From Actinomadura viridilutea (GTDB lineage Bacteria > Actinomycetota > Actinomycetes > Streptosporangiales > Streptosporangiaceae): DNA of 64,000 bases. The position numbers and the translations under genes were made by a program. Location of the stretch: contig PVNI01000006.1 in the NCBI GenBank assembly GCA_003001795.1, forward strand, positions 124,001-188,000, given 5' to 3'. The notes beneath the pieces are model-generated. The model saw nothing but the letters and a program-made list of their open reading frames with translations. It searched no databases and was not told where the DNA came from. This document shows, one piece after another, positions 8,512-17,807 of this stretch (the stretch's first letter is position 1; each line of letters starts with the position of its first letter).

Positions 8512-9306
8512 ATGCGAAGCCCCTTCCCCCCGGGCTCTTCCCGCACCGCGTACCGCACCGCTCTCGTCACCGGCGCGTCCAGCGGCATCGGCGAGAGCTT
8601 CGCGCGCCTCCTGGCCGGGCGCGGCACCGACCTGGTGCTCGTCGCGCGCTGCGCCGACCGGCTGGACGAGCTGGCCCGCGAGCTGGTGGAGCGGTACCGC
8701 GTGGCGGTCGAGGTGCTGGCCGCCGACCTCACCGACCCGGCGCAGCGCGGCGAGGTGGAGCATCGGCTGCGCGCCGACCCGGTGGAGCTGCTGGTCAACA
8801 ACGCCGGGTACGGCGCGTTCGGGGCGTTCGCCGAGCAGCCGCTGGGCGACCAGCTCGACCAGGTGGAGCTGAACGTGGTCGCGCTGATGCGGCTCACCCA
8901 CGCCGCGCTGCCCGGGATGATCGAGCGGGGCCGGGGCGGAGTGCTGAACGTCGCGTCCATGGCGGGGTTCGCCCCGTCGCCCGGCAGCGCCGTCTACGGC
9001 GCCACCAAGAGCTTCGTGGCGGCGTTCTCCGAAAGCCTGCACGCAGAGCTCGCCGGGACGGGCGTGCACGTGACGGCGCTGTGCCCCGGGTTCACCCGCA
9101 CCGACGAGACCCGGGAGCCCAACCTGCTGTGGCTGCGCCGCGAGGACGTGGCCCGCGCGGGACTGGACGCGGTGGCCGCGGGGCGTGCGCTGTGCGTGCC
9201 GGGGGCGCAGTACAAGGCGGCGCTGCCCGCGTTGAAGGTCATGCCGCGTTCGCTTCTGCGGGCGGCGGCCAACCGCATGTGGCGCCAGGCCGCCGAGACG
9301 CGCTGA
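8512..9306 (+). CDS. Short-chain dehydrogenase/reductase
   Basis: A classical SDR of 264 residues. The NAD(P)-binding loop is TGASSGIG near residue 21, followed by the VLVARCADRL segment, in which Arg suggests NADPH preference. VNNAGYG follows, and the catalytic Ser and YGATK (Y-x-x-x-K) lie near 155-165. The C-terminal extension MPRSLLRAAANRMW is like those of DltE-type or fatty-acyl SDRs. The substrate is unknown. It is probably transcribed alone from the TACGAT box upstream; the following kinase gene begins about 150 bases later. Confidence 0.92.
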   Translation: MRSPFPPGSSRTAYRTALVTGASSGIGESFARLLAGRGTDLVLVARCADRLDELARELVERYRVAVEVLAADLTDPAQRGEVEHRLRADPVELLVNNAGYGAFGAFAEQPLGDQLDQVELNVVALMRLTHAALPGMIERGRGGVLNVASMAGFAPSPGSAVYGATKSFVAAFSESLHAELAGTGVHVTALCPGFTRTDETREPNLLWLRREDVARAGLDAVAAGRALCVPGAQYKAALPALKVMPRSLLRAAANRMWRQAAETR

Positions 9307-9452
9307 TCTGCTTCGGGTGGCGCACCCGGCACGAAGCGTTCGGGGCGGCGGCACGGCGTGTCGCGCCAAGTGGGCGGCAAGAAGCGGCCGATCGTGGTTC
9401 CCCCTCCTGTCCGGTGAGGAACGTCCGCCCCGTTCCCGACGTCACAACGGGT

Positions 9453-10277
9453 ATGGGGACGCCACCGCGACTCGGCGCGCACCGGCTGTTGGGCGAGATC
9501 GGCCGGGGCGGCACCGCCGTGGTGCATTCGGCGATCGACGCCTTCGGGCGCGAGGTCGTGGTCAAGCGGCTGCGCCCGGAGATCGCGGCCGACCCGGCGG
9601 CGCGGCGCCGCCTGGCCCGGGAGATCGCCGCGCAGCGGCGGGTGCGCAGCCCCTACGTGCCGCGCCTGCTGGACGGCCGGGCGGACGCCGACCCGCCGTA
9701 CCTGGTCATGGCCTACGCCCCGGGCTGCCCGTTGAGCGAGCTGGTGGCGGGCCACGGGCCGCCGCGCCCCGACCGCCTGCGGCGGCTGGCCCGGCGGCTG
9801 GCGCTGGCCGTGGCGGCGGTGCACGACGCCGGGGTGCTGCACCGCGACGTCTCCCCGGGCAACGTCATGGTGCACGGCGAGCGTCCCGCGCTCATCGACT
9901 TCGGCCTCGCCCACGACGCCGCCGAGGCGCAGACGACCCGCCCCGGCATGGTCGTCGGCACCCCCGCGTACCTGGCGCCCGAGGTGATCGAGGGCGGGCC
10001 CGCCACCGCCGCGTCCGACGTGTTCGCGTGGGCCGCCACGATCGCGTTCGCCGCGACGGGGCGGCCGCCGTTCGGCCGGGGACCCCTGGAGGGCGTCTGC
10101 CTCCGCATCGTGAGCGGGACGGCCGACCTGGAGGGCGTCGAGGAGCCCCTGGCCGGGCTGCTGCGGCTGGGGCTGGACCGCGAACCGCGGCGGCGGCCGT
10201 CCGCGCGGTGGTTCGCGGGGGCGCTGGCACCCGCGGGCATGGGCGCGCCCGGACGCGGGCGGTGCGCGGCGGCATGA
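9453..10277 (+). CDS. Cytoplasmic serine/threonine protein kinase (PknB-like), first of three
   Basis: A compact kinase domain of 274 residues without a transmembrane segment. The Gly loop is GEIGRGGTAVVHSA and the ATP lysine sits in REVVVKRL. The catalytic loop is HRDVSPGNVM, in which the usual Lys two residues after the Asp (HRDLKPxN) is Ser. The Mg motif is IDFG and the APE motif is YLAPEV. The HRD Asp and the N are kept, so activity is likely but should be tested. It starts at ATG 9453. The C-terminus ends soon after the kinase fold. The two genes downstream encode related kinases with membrane domains, so this may be their soluble companion. Confidence 0.9.
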   Translation: MGTPPRLGAHRLLGEIGRGGTAVVHSAIDAFGREVVVKRLRPEIAADPAARRRLAREIAAQRRVRSPYVPRLLDGRADADPPYLVMAYAPGCPLSELVAGHGPPRPDRLRRLARRLALAVAAVHDAGVLHRDVSPGNVMVHGERPALIDFGLAHDAAEAQTTRPGMVVGTPAYLAPEVIEGGPATAASDVFAWAATIAFAATGRPPFGRGPLEGVCLRIVSGTADLEGVEEPLAGLLRLGLDREPRRRPSARWFAGALAPAGMGAPGRGRCAAA

Positions 10278-10377
10278 GGACGGGCGGGGAGGACAGGCGA
10301 GTGAGGACACGTCAGCCAGAGGTGCCGTTCCGATGGATCCTGCCTCCGGGATGGGTGAGGGTAGGGTTTCGTCAGCG

Positions 10378-12291
10378 ATGAAGGGGGTTGTCACGTCCGG
10401 GGACCAAATAGGCCAATACCGCGTACTCCAGACACTGGGGGAAGGCGGCATGGGCGTGGTGTACCTCGCCGCCGACCCCGAGGGGCGCAAGGTGGCCATC
10501 AAGGTGCTGCGTCCCGCTGTGGCGGGGGACGCCACCGCCCGACGGCGGCTGGCGCGCGAGGTCGACTCGATGCGGCGGGTGCACAGCCCGCACGTCGCGG
10601 AGATCCTCGACGCCGACGTCACCGCGGACCAGCCGTACATCGTCACCCAGTACGTCCCGGGCCGCACCCTCGAAGAGACCGTCGAGGAGGAGGGGCCCCG
10701 CTACGGGCAGGCCCTGCAGCGGCTGGCGGTCGGCCTGGCCTCGGCGCTGTCGGCCATCCACGGCGCCGGGATCGTGCACCGCGACCTCAAGCCGGCCAAC
10801 GTCATGCTCGTCGACGACGAGCCCATCGTGATCGACTTCGGCATCGCGCAGGCCGCCGACGCCACCCGGCTGACCGCCACCGGCATGGTGATCGGCACGC
10901 CCGGCTACCTCGCCCCGGAGATCATCGAGGGGGAGGACGCCGGACCCGCGTCCGACGTGCACGCCTGGGGCGGGACGGTCGCCTTCGCCGCCACCGGACG
11001 GCCGCCGTTCGGCTCCGGCACCTTCGAGGCGATCTTCTACCGGATCATGCAGGGCACGCCCGACCTGGACGGGGTGCCCGAGCCGCTGCTGCCGGTGCTG
11101 CGCTCGGCCATGGCCCGCAACCCGGCCGAACGGCCCACCGCGGTCAGCCTCGTGCAGCTGATCCGGCGCATCCACTTCGAGGCCACCATCACCGACACCA
11201 CCCGGGTGGACGAGCACTACCCGAGCCCGGAGAGCACGACCCGGCAGACGGACGCCTCGTCCGATCACTCCCGGGTGTTCTCCATGCCGGCGCCGTCCCA
11301 GCCGCCGCCGGGGCCCGCCCCGTCCGAGCCGCTGCCCGCGCCGACGCCCGCCCCCGCCCCCGCACAGCCGAAGGACTTCGAAGGCCTCCTTCCGCCGGCG
11401 GCGCCTCCGCCCGCCCCCGGCCCGTACGACACGACCCCTTACGCTCCCGCCTCCTACGAACCGGCCCCTTACGAGCCGAACCCCTACGAGACGTCTCCGT
11501 ACGACCAGCGGACGTACTCCCCGTACGGCCCGGCTCAGAGCCCCCCGCCCCGCACCCAGCCGCCGGAGCAGTTCCCGCCGCCCGCGCCGTACGACCCCTA
11601 CAACCAGGGGACGAGCCCGACCGACCTGGAACGGCGCGGCCCGGCCGACGCCGCGCGCCGCCCGGACGACCAGCCCAGGAGCAAGCCCTACGGCTGGTAT
11701 CGGGTGCTCAGCTTCCTCGTCCTGGCGGCCCTGCTGGGGTTCGCCAACATCGCGCCTCTGCTCGCCGTGGGCGTGACCGTCGCGGGAGTGCTGCTGCTGC
11801 GCATGGCGGACAAGGCGGCCCGCGGCATGGAGGACAAGCGCACACGGCGCGGCCCGAGGTCCGGCGACGCGGTGGCGGCGGCGTTCAAGACCCCGCTGCA
11901 CCTTCCGGGGGCGGTGCTGGTCACGGGGCTGCTGACGTCGCTGGCCGTGTTCGCGGGCCTGATCCTGCTGGCCGCGCTGATGTTCGTCGTTCCCGACATG
12001 ACGGCCTCGCGGGCCATCGCCTACAGCAGCATGGCCGTCATCGTCCTGCTCACCCTGGCGCCCGGCAGCGCGCCGCCGCGGCGGCAACTCGCGCGCATCT
12101 GGGGCGCGGTGCTGCCGCGCACGGAGGCGGCCCTGGGCGCGGTGCTCATCCTGGGCGTCTTCACCGGGGTGCTGGTGTCGCTCTCCCGGCAGCAGCCTCC
12201 CGACACCACCCCGCTGGACGGGATGAGCCAGTCGCTGGAGAGCCTGCGCAGCGACGTCGACGACCTGATCGCCGGATTCCCGTTCTTCTGA
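10378..12291 (+). CDS. Membrane serine/threonine protein kinase (PknB-like), second of three
   Basis: The N-terminal kinase (about 1-275) has all canonical motifs: LGEGGMGVVYLA, VAIKVL, HRDLKPANVM, IDFGIAQ and YLAPEI. Residues about 295-440 form a Pro/Tyr-rich disordered linker with repeats such as YEPAPYEPNPYE. The C-terminal part has about four hydrophobic helices (GWYRVLSFLVLAALLGF onward) and no PASTA domain. The start is put at ATG 10378 because a TAGGGT -10 box at 10362-10367 would place the transcript start after the alternative ATG at 10333. Its C-terminal membrane domain is shared with the next gene (APG-x2-AP-x-RQL-x-R). Confidence 0.93.
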   Translation: MKGVVTSGDQIGQYRVLQTLGEGGMGVVYLAADPEGRKVAIKVLRPAVAGDATARRRLAREVDSMRRVHSPHVAEILDADVTADQPYIVTQYVPGRTLEETVEEEGPRYGQALQRLAVGLASALSAIHGAGIVHRDLKPANVMLVDDEPIVIDFGIAQAADATRLTATGMVIGTPGYLAPEIIEGEDAGPASDVHAWGGTVAFAATGRPPFGSGTFEAIFYRIMQGTPDLDGVPEPLLPVLRSAMARNPAERPTAVSLVQLIRRIHFEATITDTTRVDEHYPSPESTTRQTDASSDHSRVFSMPAPSQPPPGPAPSEPLPAPTPAPAPAQPKDFEGLLPPAAPPPAPGPYDTTPYAPASYEPAPYEPNPYETSPYDQRTYSPYGPAQSPPPRTQPPEQFPPPAPYDPYNQGTSPTDLERRGPADAARRPDDQPRSKPYGWYRVLSFLVLAALLGFANIAPLLAVGVTVAGVLLLRMADKAARGMEDKRTRRGPRSGDAVAAAFKTPLHLPGAVLVTGLLTSLAVFAGLILLAALMFVVPDMTASRAIAYSSMAVIVLLTLAPGSAPPRRQLARIWGAVLPRTEAALGAVLILGVFTGVLVSLSRQQPPDTTPLDGMSQSLESLRSDVDDLIAGFPFF

Positions 12292-12318
12292 GCGGGCCCT
12301 GCGCGTGCGGCCGCTCGG

Positions 12319-12324
12319 TAAGGT
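12319..12324 (+). promoter_or_regulatory. -10 box TAAGGT before the pseudokinase gene
   Basis: TAAGGT ends 9 bases before ATG 12334 with no clear Shine-Dalgarno sequence between. This suggests a separate, nearly leaderless transcript for the third kinase-like gene. Confidence 0.4.
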
Positions 12325-12333
12325 GGCGATCCG

Positions 12334-13647
12334 ATGAGCGGGGAGACCAGGCAACTACGGCAGATCGGCCCCTATCGGCTGCTGGCCCGGCTGGGCGGCC
12401 CCACCGGAACGGTCTACCGGGCGGCCGATCCCGGCGGGCGCGACGTGGCGATCCGGGTGCTCGCGGACGGCGCGGCCGCGCTCCCGCCCGAACGCCTGCA
12501 CCGCGACATCGAACGCATGCGCCGGGTGCAGAGCCCGTACGCGGTGGACGTCCTGGACGGCGACGCCGCCGCCGACCCGCCCTATGTCGTCAGCCGTTTC
12601 GTGCCAGGGCGGGCGCTCGCCGACGTGGTGGCCGAGCAGGGGCCGCTGCGGGGCGCGGCCCTGCACCGGCTCGCCCTCGGCATGGCCAAGGCCCTCGCCG
12701 CCGTCCACGAGACGGGCCTCACGCACGGCGCCCTCGGCCCCGACACGGTCCTGGTGATCGACGGCGCCCCCGTCATCATCGACTACGGCCTGAACCCGCA
12801 CGACGAGGGCGCGGCCCGGGATCTGCGCGCGTGGGCGCGCACCGTCGTCTTCGCCGCGACGGGCGACCGCGGCGTCGCCGACGCCGACGCGATCCCGGAC
12901 GTCGCGGACGTGCCGGACGGCCTGCGGCCGGTGCTGACGGCGGCGCTGTCGGCGCGGCCGCCGTCCGCGGCGGAGGCGGCCGACGCGGTCGCGGCCGTCG
13001 ACGCTGGGCCGTCCGCGCCGCCGCCCCCGATCCCCGTCCCGGCGGCCGCGGGGCAGGGCCCGGTGATCTCGGCGCCCGCGGCGGCGACGGTGTTCGGATC
13101 CGGTCACGCGGCGTCGGTCGTGCGCGGGTGGGCGCGGCTGCTGTCGGCCATGATCGTGGTGGTCGCGGTGGGGCTCGCGATCACGCTGCCGCTGGCGGGG
13201 ACGCTGCTGTCGGCGGCCGCGGTGACCGCGCTGCGCTGGTCGGCCGCGCTGGGCGTCCGCCGCCGGCTGCTCGCGCTGGTCCGCACGGCGGCGACGCTCC
13301 CGTACGCGGCGGTGTTCGCGCTGGGGGTCGGCGGGGGCATGGTCGCGTTGTCGGCGCTGCGCGTGGAGATCGACCCGCTGGAGGTGTGCGCCTTCGCCGC
13401 GGGCGCCGGGGTGTGCGCGCTGTGGACGGCGCCGGGCGTCACCGCGCCGTACCGGCAGCTGGAGCGGCGGTGCGCGGCCGTGGCCCGCTCGCCGCGCCGG
13501 CTCGCCCTGGCCGGGGTCGCGCTCGGCATGCTGGCCTTCCTGGCCGTGGTGGGCGCGATCTCCCTGACGCCGAGCTTCGCCCCGATGTACGGGCTGCAGA
13601 CGTCCTTGGAGAACACGGTCGGGCGCCTGCAGGCCGCCCTGCACTGA
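12334..13647 (+). CDS. Membrane pseudokinase paralogous to the upstream kinase, third of three
   Basis: The first 250 residues align with the two upstream kinases but key residues are lost. The Gly loop is degenerate (LARLGGPTGTVYRA). The ATP lysine is replaced (VAIRVL). The HRD loop reads THGALGPDTVL, so the catalytic Asp is gone. DFG reads DYG, and no APE motif is found. The C-terminal half has four or more hydrophobic helices and keeps the motif APG-x2-AP-x-RQL-x-R seen in the neighbouring active kinase. An inactive, membrane-bound regulator or scaffold for that kinase is the simplest reading. Phosphotransfer is unlikely. Confidence 0.88.
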   Translation: MSGETRQLRQIGPYRLLARLGGPTGTVYRAADPGGRDVAIRVLADGAAALPPERLHRDIERMRRVQSPYAVDVLDGDAAADPPYVVSRFVPGRALADVVAEQGPLRGAALHRLALGMAKALAAVHETGLTHGALGPDTVLVIDGAPVIIDYGLNPHDEGAARDLRAWARTVVFAATGDRGVADADAIPDVADVPDGLRPVLTAALSARPPSAAEAADAVAAVDAGPSAPPPPIPVPAAAGQGPVISAPAAATVFGSGHAASVVRGWARLLSAMIVVVAVGLAITLPLAGTLLSAAAVTALRWSAALGVRRRLLALVRTAATLPYAAVFALGVGGGMVALSALRVEIDPLEVCAFAAGAGVCALWTAPGVTAPYRQLERRCAAVARSPRRLALAGVALGMLAFLAVVGAISLTPSFAPMYGLQTSLENTVGRLQAALH

Positions 13648-13755
13648 CCGGCCCCGGCCGCGCGCGATGCGGTCAGGATCACCCGGCGCGTCCGGGGCGC
13701 CTGGAGCGGTCCGGCGCCGCGGGGCGGGGGCGTCCAGGGCGAGTTTGCGCGCTGA

Positions 13756-13769
13756 TTACCCGCGGGTAA
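13756..13769. promoter_or_regulatory. Perfect 14-bp palindrome upstream of etfBA
   Basis: TTACCCGCGGGTAA is a perfect palindrome in the 283-base gap before etfB. Palindromes of this kind with TTAC/GTAA ends are typical TetR-type operator sites near fatty-acid and acyl-CoA genes in actinobacteria. It lies about 160 bases before etfB and could also serve a long leader. The regulator is not identified. Confidence 0.45.
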
Positions 13770-13930
13770 CATGAGGCGTGCAGCCGGAAAACCGTCCCCC
13801 GGGGCCGAAGCCCGTTCGGGAGTTTGGCAGGCTGTGAGGCATCAGCCCGTCGCGTCGACCCGTCCCAGGGGCGGCGCCTCCGCCGCTTGATACGCGGCCG
13901 AACTGAGTGCAGGGAGGTCGGCCACCGGCC

Positions 13931-14710
13931 ATGAACATCGTCGTCCTGGTGAAGCAGGTTCCCGACACCGAGAGCCCGCGCAAGCTCAAGTCCGAGGACA
14001 GCACGTTGGACCGTGCCGCCGCGGACGGTGTCATCAACGAGCTCGACGAGTACGCCATCGAGGAGGCGCTGCGCATCAAGGAGGCCCACGGCGGCGAGGT
14101 GACCGTCCTCACCATGGGCCCCGACAAGGCGACGGACTCGATCCGCAAGGCCCTGGCCATGGGCGCGGACAAGGCCGTGCACCTCGTCGACGACGCCCTC
14201 GCCGGCTCCGACGCGCTGCAGACCTCGTACGCCATCCAGCAGGTGCTCGGCCGCACCGGGTTCGACCTGGTGGTGCTGGGCTCGGAGTCGACGGACGCGC
14301 GCACGGGGCTGCTGGCCGCGATGCTGGCCGAGCGGCTCGGCGTGCCGCAGCTGTCGCTGGCCAACAAGGTGGAGATCAACGGCACGTCCATCACCGTGCA
14401 GCGCCAGACCGACTACGGCTACGACAAGGTCGAGGCGACCCTGCCCGCGGTGGTCAGCGTCGTCGAGAAGATCAACGAGCCGCGCTACCCCTCGTTCAAG
14501 GGGATCATGGCGGCCAAGAAGAAGCCGGTGGAGACGCTCGGCATCGCCGACGCCGGCATCGACGCCGGACAGGTGGGGCTGGCCAACGCGGCCACCGCGG
14601 TCGTGGACTTCGCCGAGGCCCCGCCGCGCAGCAAGGGTGAGATCGTCACCGACGAGGGCGACGGCGGCATCAAGATCGCCGAGTTCCTCGCGTCGAAGAA
14701 GTTCGTCTGA
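13931..14710 (+). CDS. etfB: Electron transfer flavoprotein beta subunit
   Basis: EtfB (259 aa) with EtfA forms the soluble FAD/AMP heterodimer that takes electrons from acyl-CoA dehydrogenases. The N-terminus MNIVVLVKQVPDTES and the motifs IDEL-like NELDEYAIEEALR and VVLGSESTDARTGLLAAMLAE are family hallmarks. The signature VEKINEPRYPSFKGIMAAKKK lies near residue 180. The conserved MNIVVLVKQVPD start at 13931 is preferred over an in-frame upstream codon at 13907. etfA follows after 24 bases, giving the usual etfBA operon. Confidence 0.96.
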   Translation: MNIVVLVKQVPDTESPRKLKSEDSTLDRAAADGVINELDEYAIEEALRIKEAHGGEVTVLTMGPDKATDSIRKALAMGADKAVHLVDDALAGSDALQTSYAIQQVLGRTGFDLVVLGSESTDARTGLLAAMLAERLGVPQLSLANKVEINGTSITVQRQTDYGYDKVEATLPAVVSVVEKINEPRYPSFKGIMAAKKKPVETLGIADAGIDAGQVGLANAATAVVDFAEAPPRSKGEIVTDEGDGGIKIAEFLASKKFV

Positions 14711-14734
14711 GCGGGGAAGGGGACTAGCGAACCG

Positions 14735-15685
14735 ATGGCCGAGATTCTCGTCCTCGTCGACCACGTCGACGGTGAGGTCAAGAAGGTCACCCTCGAGCTG
14801 CTGACCCTCGCGCGGCGCCTCGGCGAGCCCGCGGCGGTCTGGGTCGGCCCGGGCTACGAGGGCGCCAAGGACAAGCTGGCCGAGTACGGCGCCGCCAAGG
14901 TCTACGTCGCCGCCGACGAGGAGCTGACCTCCTACGTCGTCGCCCCCAAGGCCGCGCTGCTGGCGCAGCTGGTGCAGAGCGCCTCGCCCGGCGCCGTGCT
15001 GGTGTCGGCGACCGGCGAGGGCAAGGAGGTCGCCGGGCGCCTGGCGGTCAAGACCGGGTCCGGCGTGCTCACCGACGTGGTGGACGTCGCCGAGGGCTTC
15101 GTCGGCGAGCACTCGATCTTCGGTGGCGCGATCATCGCGCACGCCAAGGTCACCAAGGGCACGCCGATCATCGCGGTGCGGCCCAACGCGATCGCGCCCG
15201 AGGCCGCCCCGGCCGCCCCGGCCGAGGAGCAGGTGTCGGTGACCCTGTCGGACGCCGACAAGGCCGCCAAGATCGTGGAGCGGGTCGTCCAGGAGAAGGG
15301 CGAGCGCCCGGACCTCACCGAGGCCGCGATCGTGGTCTCCGGCGGGCGCGGCGTCGGCAGCGCCGAGAACTTCAAGATCATCGAGGACCTGGCCGACGCG
15401 CTCGGCGGGGCCGTCGGCGCCTCCCGCGCCGCCACCGACGCCGGCTGGTACCCGCACCAGTTCCAGGTCGGCCAGACCGGCAAGACCGTCTCGCCGCAGC
15501 TGTACATCGCGGTCGGCATCTCCGGCGCCATCCAGCACCGGGCCGGCATGCAGACCTCCAAGACGATCGTCGCCATCAACAAGGACCCCGAGGCGCCGAT
15601 CTTCGAGCTGGTCGACTACGGCGTGGTGGGCGACCTGTTCCAGGTGGCCCCCCAGCTGACCGAAGAGATCAAGAAGCGCAAGTGA
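14735..15685 (+). CDS. etfA: Electron transfer flavoprotein alpha subunit
   Basis: EtfA (316 aa) binds the catalytic FAD. The N-terminal domain has [14 protein letters not shown] and the C-terminal FAD domain contains [17 protein letters not shown], followed by [14 protein letters not shown] and [20 protein letters not shown]. These are the conserved FAD-contacting segments. Length and domain order are normal. It follows etfB in one operon and is ended by a strong hairpin at 15694-15731. Confidence 0.97.
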   Translation: MAEILVLVDHVDGEVKKVTLELLTLARRLGEPAAVWVGPGYEGAKDKLAEYGAAKVYVAADEELTSYVVAPKAALLAQLVQSASPGAVLVSATGEGKEVAGRLAVKTGSGVLTDVVDVAEGFVGEHSIFGGAIIAHAKVTKGTPIIAVRPNAIAPEAAPAAPAEEQVSVTLSDADKAAKIVERVVQEKGERPDLTEAAIVVSGGRGVGSAENFKIIEDLADALGGAVGASRAATDAGWYPHQFQVGQTGKTVSPQLYIAVGISGAIQHRAGMQTSKTIVAINKDPEAPIFELVDYGVVGDLFQVAPQLTEEIKKRK

Positions 15686-15693
15686 CCGTCCGC

Positions 15694-15731
15694 GCGACGC
15701 CCCGCCCGGCCGCGGCCCGGCGGGGCGTCGC
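15694..15731. terminator. Bidirectional hairpin between etfA and the convergent MFS gene
   Basis: The arms GCGACGCCCCGCC (15694-15706) and GGCGGGGCGTCGC (15719-15731) pair perfectly over 13 bp with a 12-base loop. There is no T-tract, as is usual for GC-rich actinomycete terminators. Confidence 0.65.
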
Positions 15732-15779
15732 CGTGTCGCACGCGCCGTGGGCGGCCCTGCGCCCGCGGCGCCGCGCCGC

Positions 15780-16988
15780 TCAGGCGGCGAGCGCGACGGG
15801 CTCGGGCTCGTCGGCGTCGGCCGCGGCCGGACGGGCCGCGGCCACGTCGGCGTGCGCGTCCAGCGGGACGAGCCGGGCCCCGGCCGCGATCAGCAGGGCC
15901 AGCACGACGACGACGCCGACGCCCACCCGCAGCGACGTGGCGTCGGACAGGAACCCGACCACGACCGGGCCGAGCAGCAGCCCGCCGTAGCCCATGGCGC
16001 CGACCTGCGCCACCGCGGCGCCCGAGCGGCCCGGCGCCGCCGTCCCGGCCAGCGACATCGTGGTGGGGACGACCGTGCACACCACCAGGCCCGTCACGAA
16101 GAACCCGGCGAGCGCGACGGGCGCGGCCGGCGCCAGCACCACGGCGGCCGTGCTCAGCGCCGTGCCGACGCCGGCGCCCGCCAGCATCCGCCGGGTGCCC
16201 AGGCGCGCCCGAACCCGGTCGCCCACCAGCCGTCCCAGCAGCATCGCCAGCTCGAACACCGGATAGCCGAGCGCGGCGACCGCCTGCGAGGCGCCCATCT
16301 CCTCGTGCAGCAGCAGCCCGCTCCAGTCGGCGATCGACCCCTCGGCCATGAACGCGATGAACGCCAGCGCCCCGATGAGGTACACCGCCGCCGGCAGCCG
16401 GCCGCGCCGCCCCGCGCCGGCGGTCCCGGCGGGCGCCGCCGGGTCGGGCAGGTAGGTGCGGCCGAGCGCGAGCGCGGCGGGCAGCGCCGACAGCCCCGCC
16501 GCCAGCACGGTGCGCGTGAACCCCAGACCGACGGCGGCGGTGAGCACCGCGACCAGCCCGCCGCACATCGCGCCGACGCACCAGCCCGCGTGCATGCCGC
16601 TCATGACGGGCCGCCGGTACGCCTGCTCCACCACGCTGGCCTGGGCGTTCATGGCGATGTCGGTGACACCGAACGCCATGCCGAACAGCGCCACCGCGAC
16701 CAGCAGCACCCCGTACGACGGCGCCAGCGCGACCGCGGCGTAGGCGAGCGCGGTCAGCGGCAGCGCGAGCCGCAGCACCGTCCGGCTGCCCGCCCGGGCC
16801 ATCACCCCGCGCAGGCCCTGCATGGCCGCCAGCGCGCCGAGCCCCCAGACGAGGACCGCGACGCCGACCTCGCCCTCGTCGATGCGGTACTTGTCCGCCA
16901 GCGCGGGCATGCGGGCCGTCCACACCCCGCACAGCAGGCCCGCGAGTGCGAAGGTCAGGAACGATCCAACACGCGAGCGGAACAGCAC
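15780..16988 (-). CDS. MFS transporter (YbjJ/fucose-permease-like)
   Basis: A 402-residue major facilitator with about 12 hydrophobic segments. The motifs [22 protein letters not shown] near the N-terminus and [22 protein letters not shown] in helix 5 are typical of the YbjJ-like branch. The start is GTG 16988, preceded by AAAGAGGTG. It follows the TetR gene by 159 bases on the same strand and is probably its regulatory target as an efflux pump. The substrate is unknown. Confidence 0.9.
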   Translation of the reverse strand: MLFRSRVGSFLTFALAGLLCGVWTARMPALADKYRIDEGEVGVAVLVWGLGALAAMQGLRGVMARAGSRTVLRLALPLTALAYAAVALAPSYGVLLVAVALFGMAFGVTDIAMNAQASVVEQAYRRPVMSGMHAGWCVGAMCGGLVAVLTAAVGLGFTRTVLAAGLSALPAALALGRTYLPDPAAPAGTAGAGRRGRLPAAVYLIGALAFIAFMAEGSIADWSGLLLHEEMGASQAVAALGYPVFELAMLLGRLVGDRVRARLGTRRMLAGAGVGTALSTAAVVLAPAAPVALAGFFVTGLVVCTVVPTTMSLAGTAAPGRSGAAVAQVGAMGYGGLLLGPVVVGFLSDATSLRVGVGVVVVLALLIAAGARLVPLDAHADVAAARPAAADADEPEPVALAA

Positions 16989-17147
16989 TGTTCACCTCTT
17001 TCTCGGCTCGGCGGGGCACGCACGCTCGGCCCCGAGGGCGTCTGTCGTCCGGGAACCGCGGGGCAGGCGGGCAGGGCGGGGTGCGCCCGCGATGCGGCCG
17101 CGGTGGCGGCGGTTCGTTCGGCGGGCCCGGTCGGCCCGGGCCGGGAC

Positions 17148-17678
17148 TCAGCGTTCCAGCAGCTCCAGCAGCCGCCGCTGCAGCGCTTCGAGCTGGTCGG
17201 CGTCGTACAGGTCGGGCGCGTGGCCGACCACTTCCCACAGCCCCTCGGCCGCGAGCCGGACCACCGCGCCGGTGAGCGGGTCCGGATCGTCCTCCCGGAC
17301 GCGGCCGTGCCAGCGGGCCATCGCCTCGTTGAGCGGCGCGGCCAGCTCCGGGTCGGTCGCCGCGGCCGTGATCGCCGACCACCGCCGGTGGGCGCGCGCC
17401 TCGCCGGTGAGGATGGCGAACGTGGCGCGCACGTACGCCCGGCTGTAGCCGCCGGGCGACCCGTCGTCGAACGAGTCGATCAGCGCGTCGAACTCGCCGA
17501 TCACCCGTGCGACCAGCGCGGTGACCAGGGCCTCCTTGGTGGGGAAGTGGTAGAGCAGGCCGCCCTTGGACACGCCCGCACGGTCGGCGACCGCGGCGAG
17601 CGTCAGCGCCTGGGTGCCCTGCTCGAAGAGCACGGCCTCGGCGGCGTCCAGCAGGGCGTCCTTGCGCACGCCGTTCAC
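17148..17678 (-). CDS. TetR-family transcriptional regulator
   Basis: The N-terminal HTH reads [14 protein letters not shown] ... [22 protein letters not shown], a classic TetR helix-turn-helix. The rest is the usual all-helical ligand and dimer domain; total length is 176 residues from GTG 17678. An alternative ATG at 17729 has a GGGGAG sequence nearby and would add 17 residues. A 24-base imperfect palindrome (17677-17700) covers the chosen start, indicating autorepression. Its gene precedes the MFS exporter on the same strand, the common TetR-efflux arrangement. Confidence 0.9.
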   Translation of the reverse strand: MNGVRKDALLDAAEAVLFEQGTQALTLAAVADRAGVSKGGLLYHFPTKEALVTALVARVIGEFDALIDSFDDGSPGGYSRAYVRATFAILTGEARAHRRWSAITAAATDPELAAPLNEAMARWHGRVREDDPDPLTGAVVRLAAEGLWEVVGHAPDLYDADQLEALQRRLLELLER

Positions 17679-17700
17679 TGTACCGTCCGGCCGGTACAGT
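17677..17700. promoter_or_regulatory. Palindromic TetR operator candidate
   Basis: The arms ACTGTACCG and CGGTACAGT are perfect 9-bp inverted repeats around TCCGGC; 22 of 24 bases are symmetric. The site overlaps the likely start codon of the TetR gene, which fits autoregulation of the TetR-MFS unit. Confidence 0.65.
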
Positions 17701-17794
17701 TCACCAAACGGGGCGGACCGCCCGAGCATTCCCGCGGTCTCCCCGGCCCGGCCGGCCCCGTCGGGGCGCCTGCGGCGGGGGCGCGCGGCGCGGC

Positions 17795-17800
17795 TAATGT
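17795..17800 (+). promoter_or_regulatory. -10 box TAATGT, leaderless start of the cysteine desulfurase
   Basis: TAATGT ends 7 bases before GTG 17808. No Shine-Dalgarno sequence is present, so a leaderless transcript is likely. Confidence 0.55.
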
Positions 17801-17807
17801 TGAGCGC

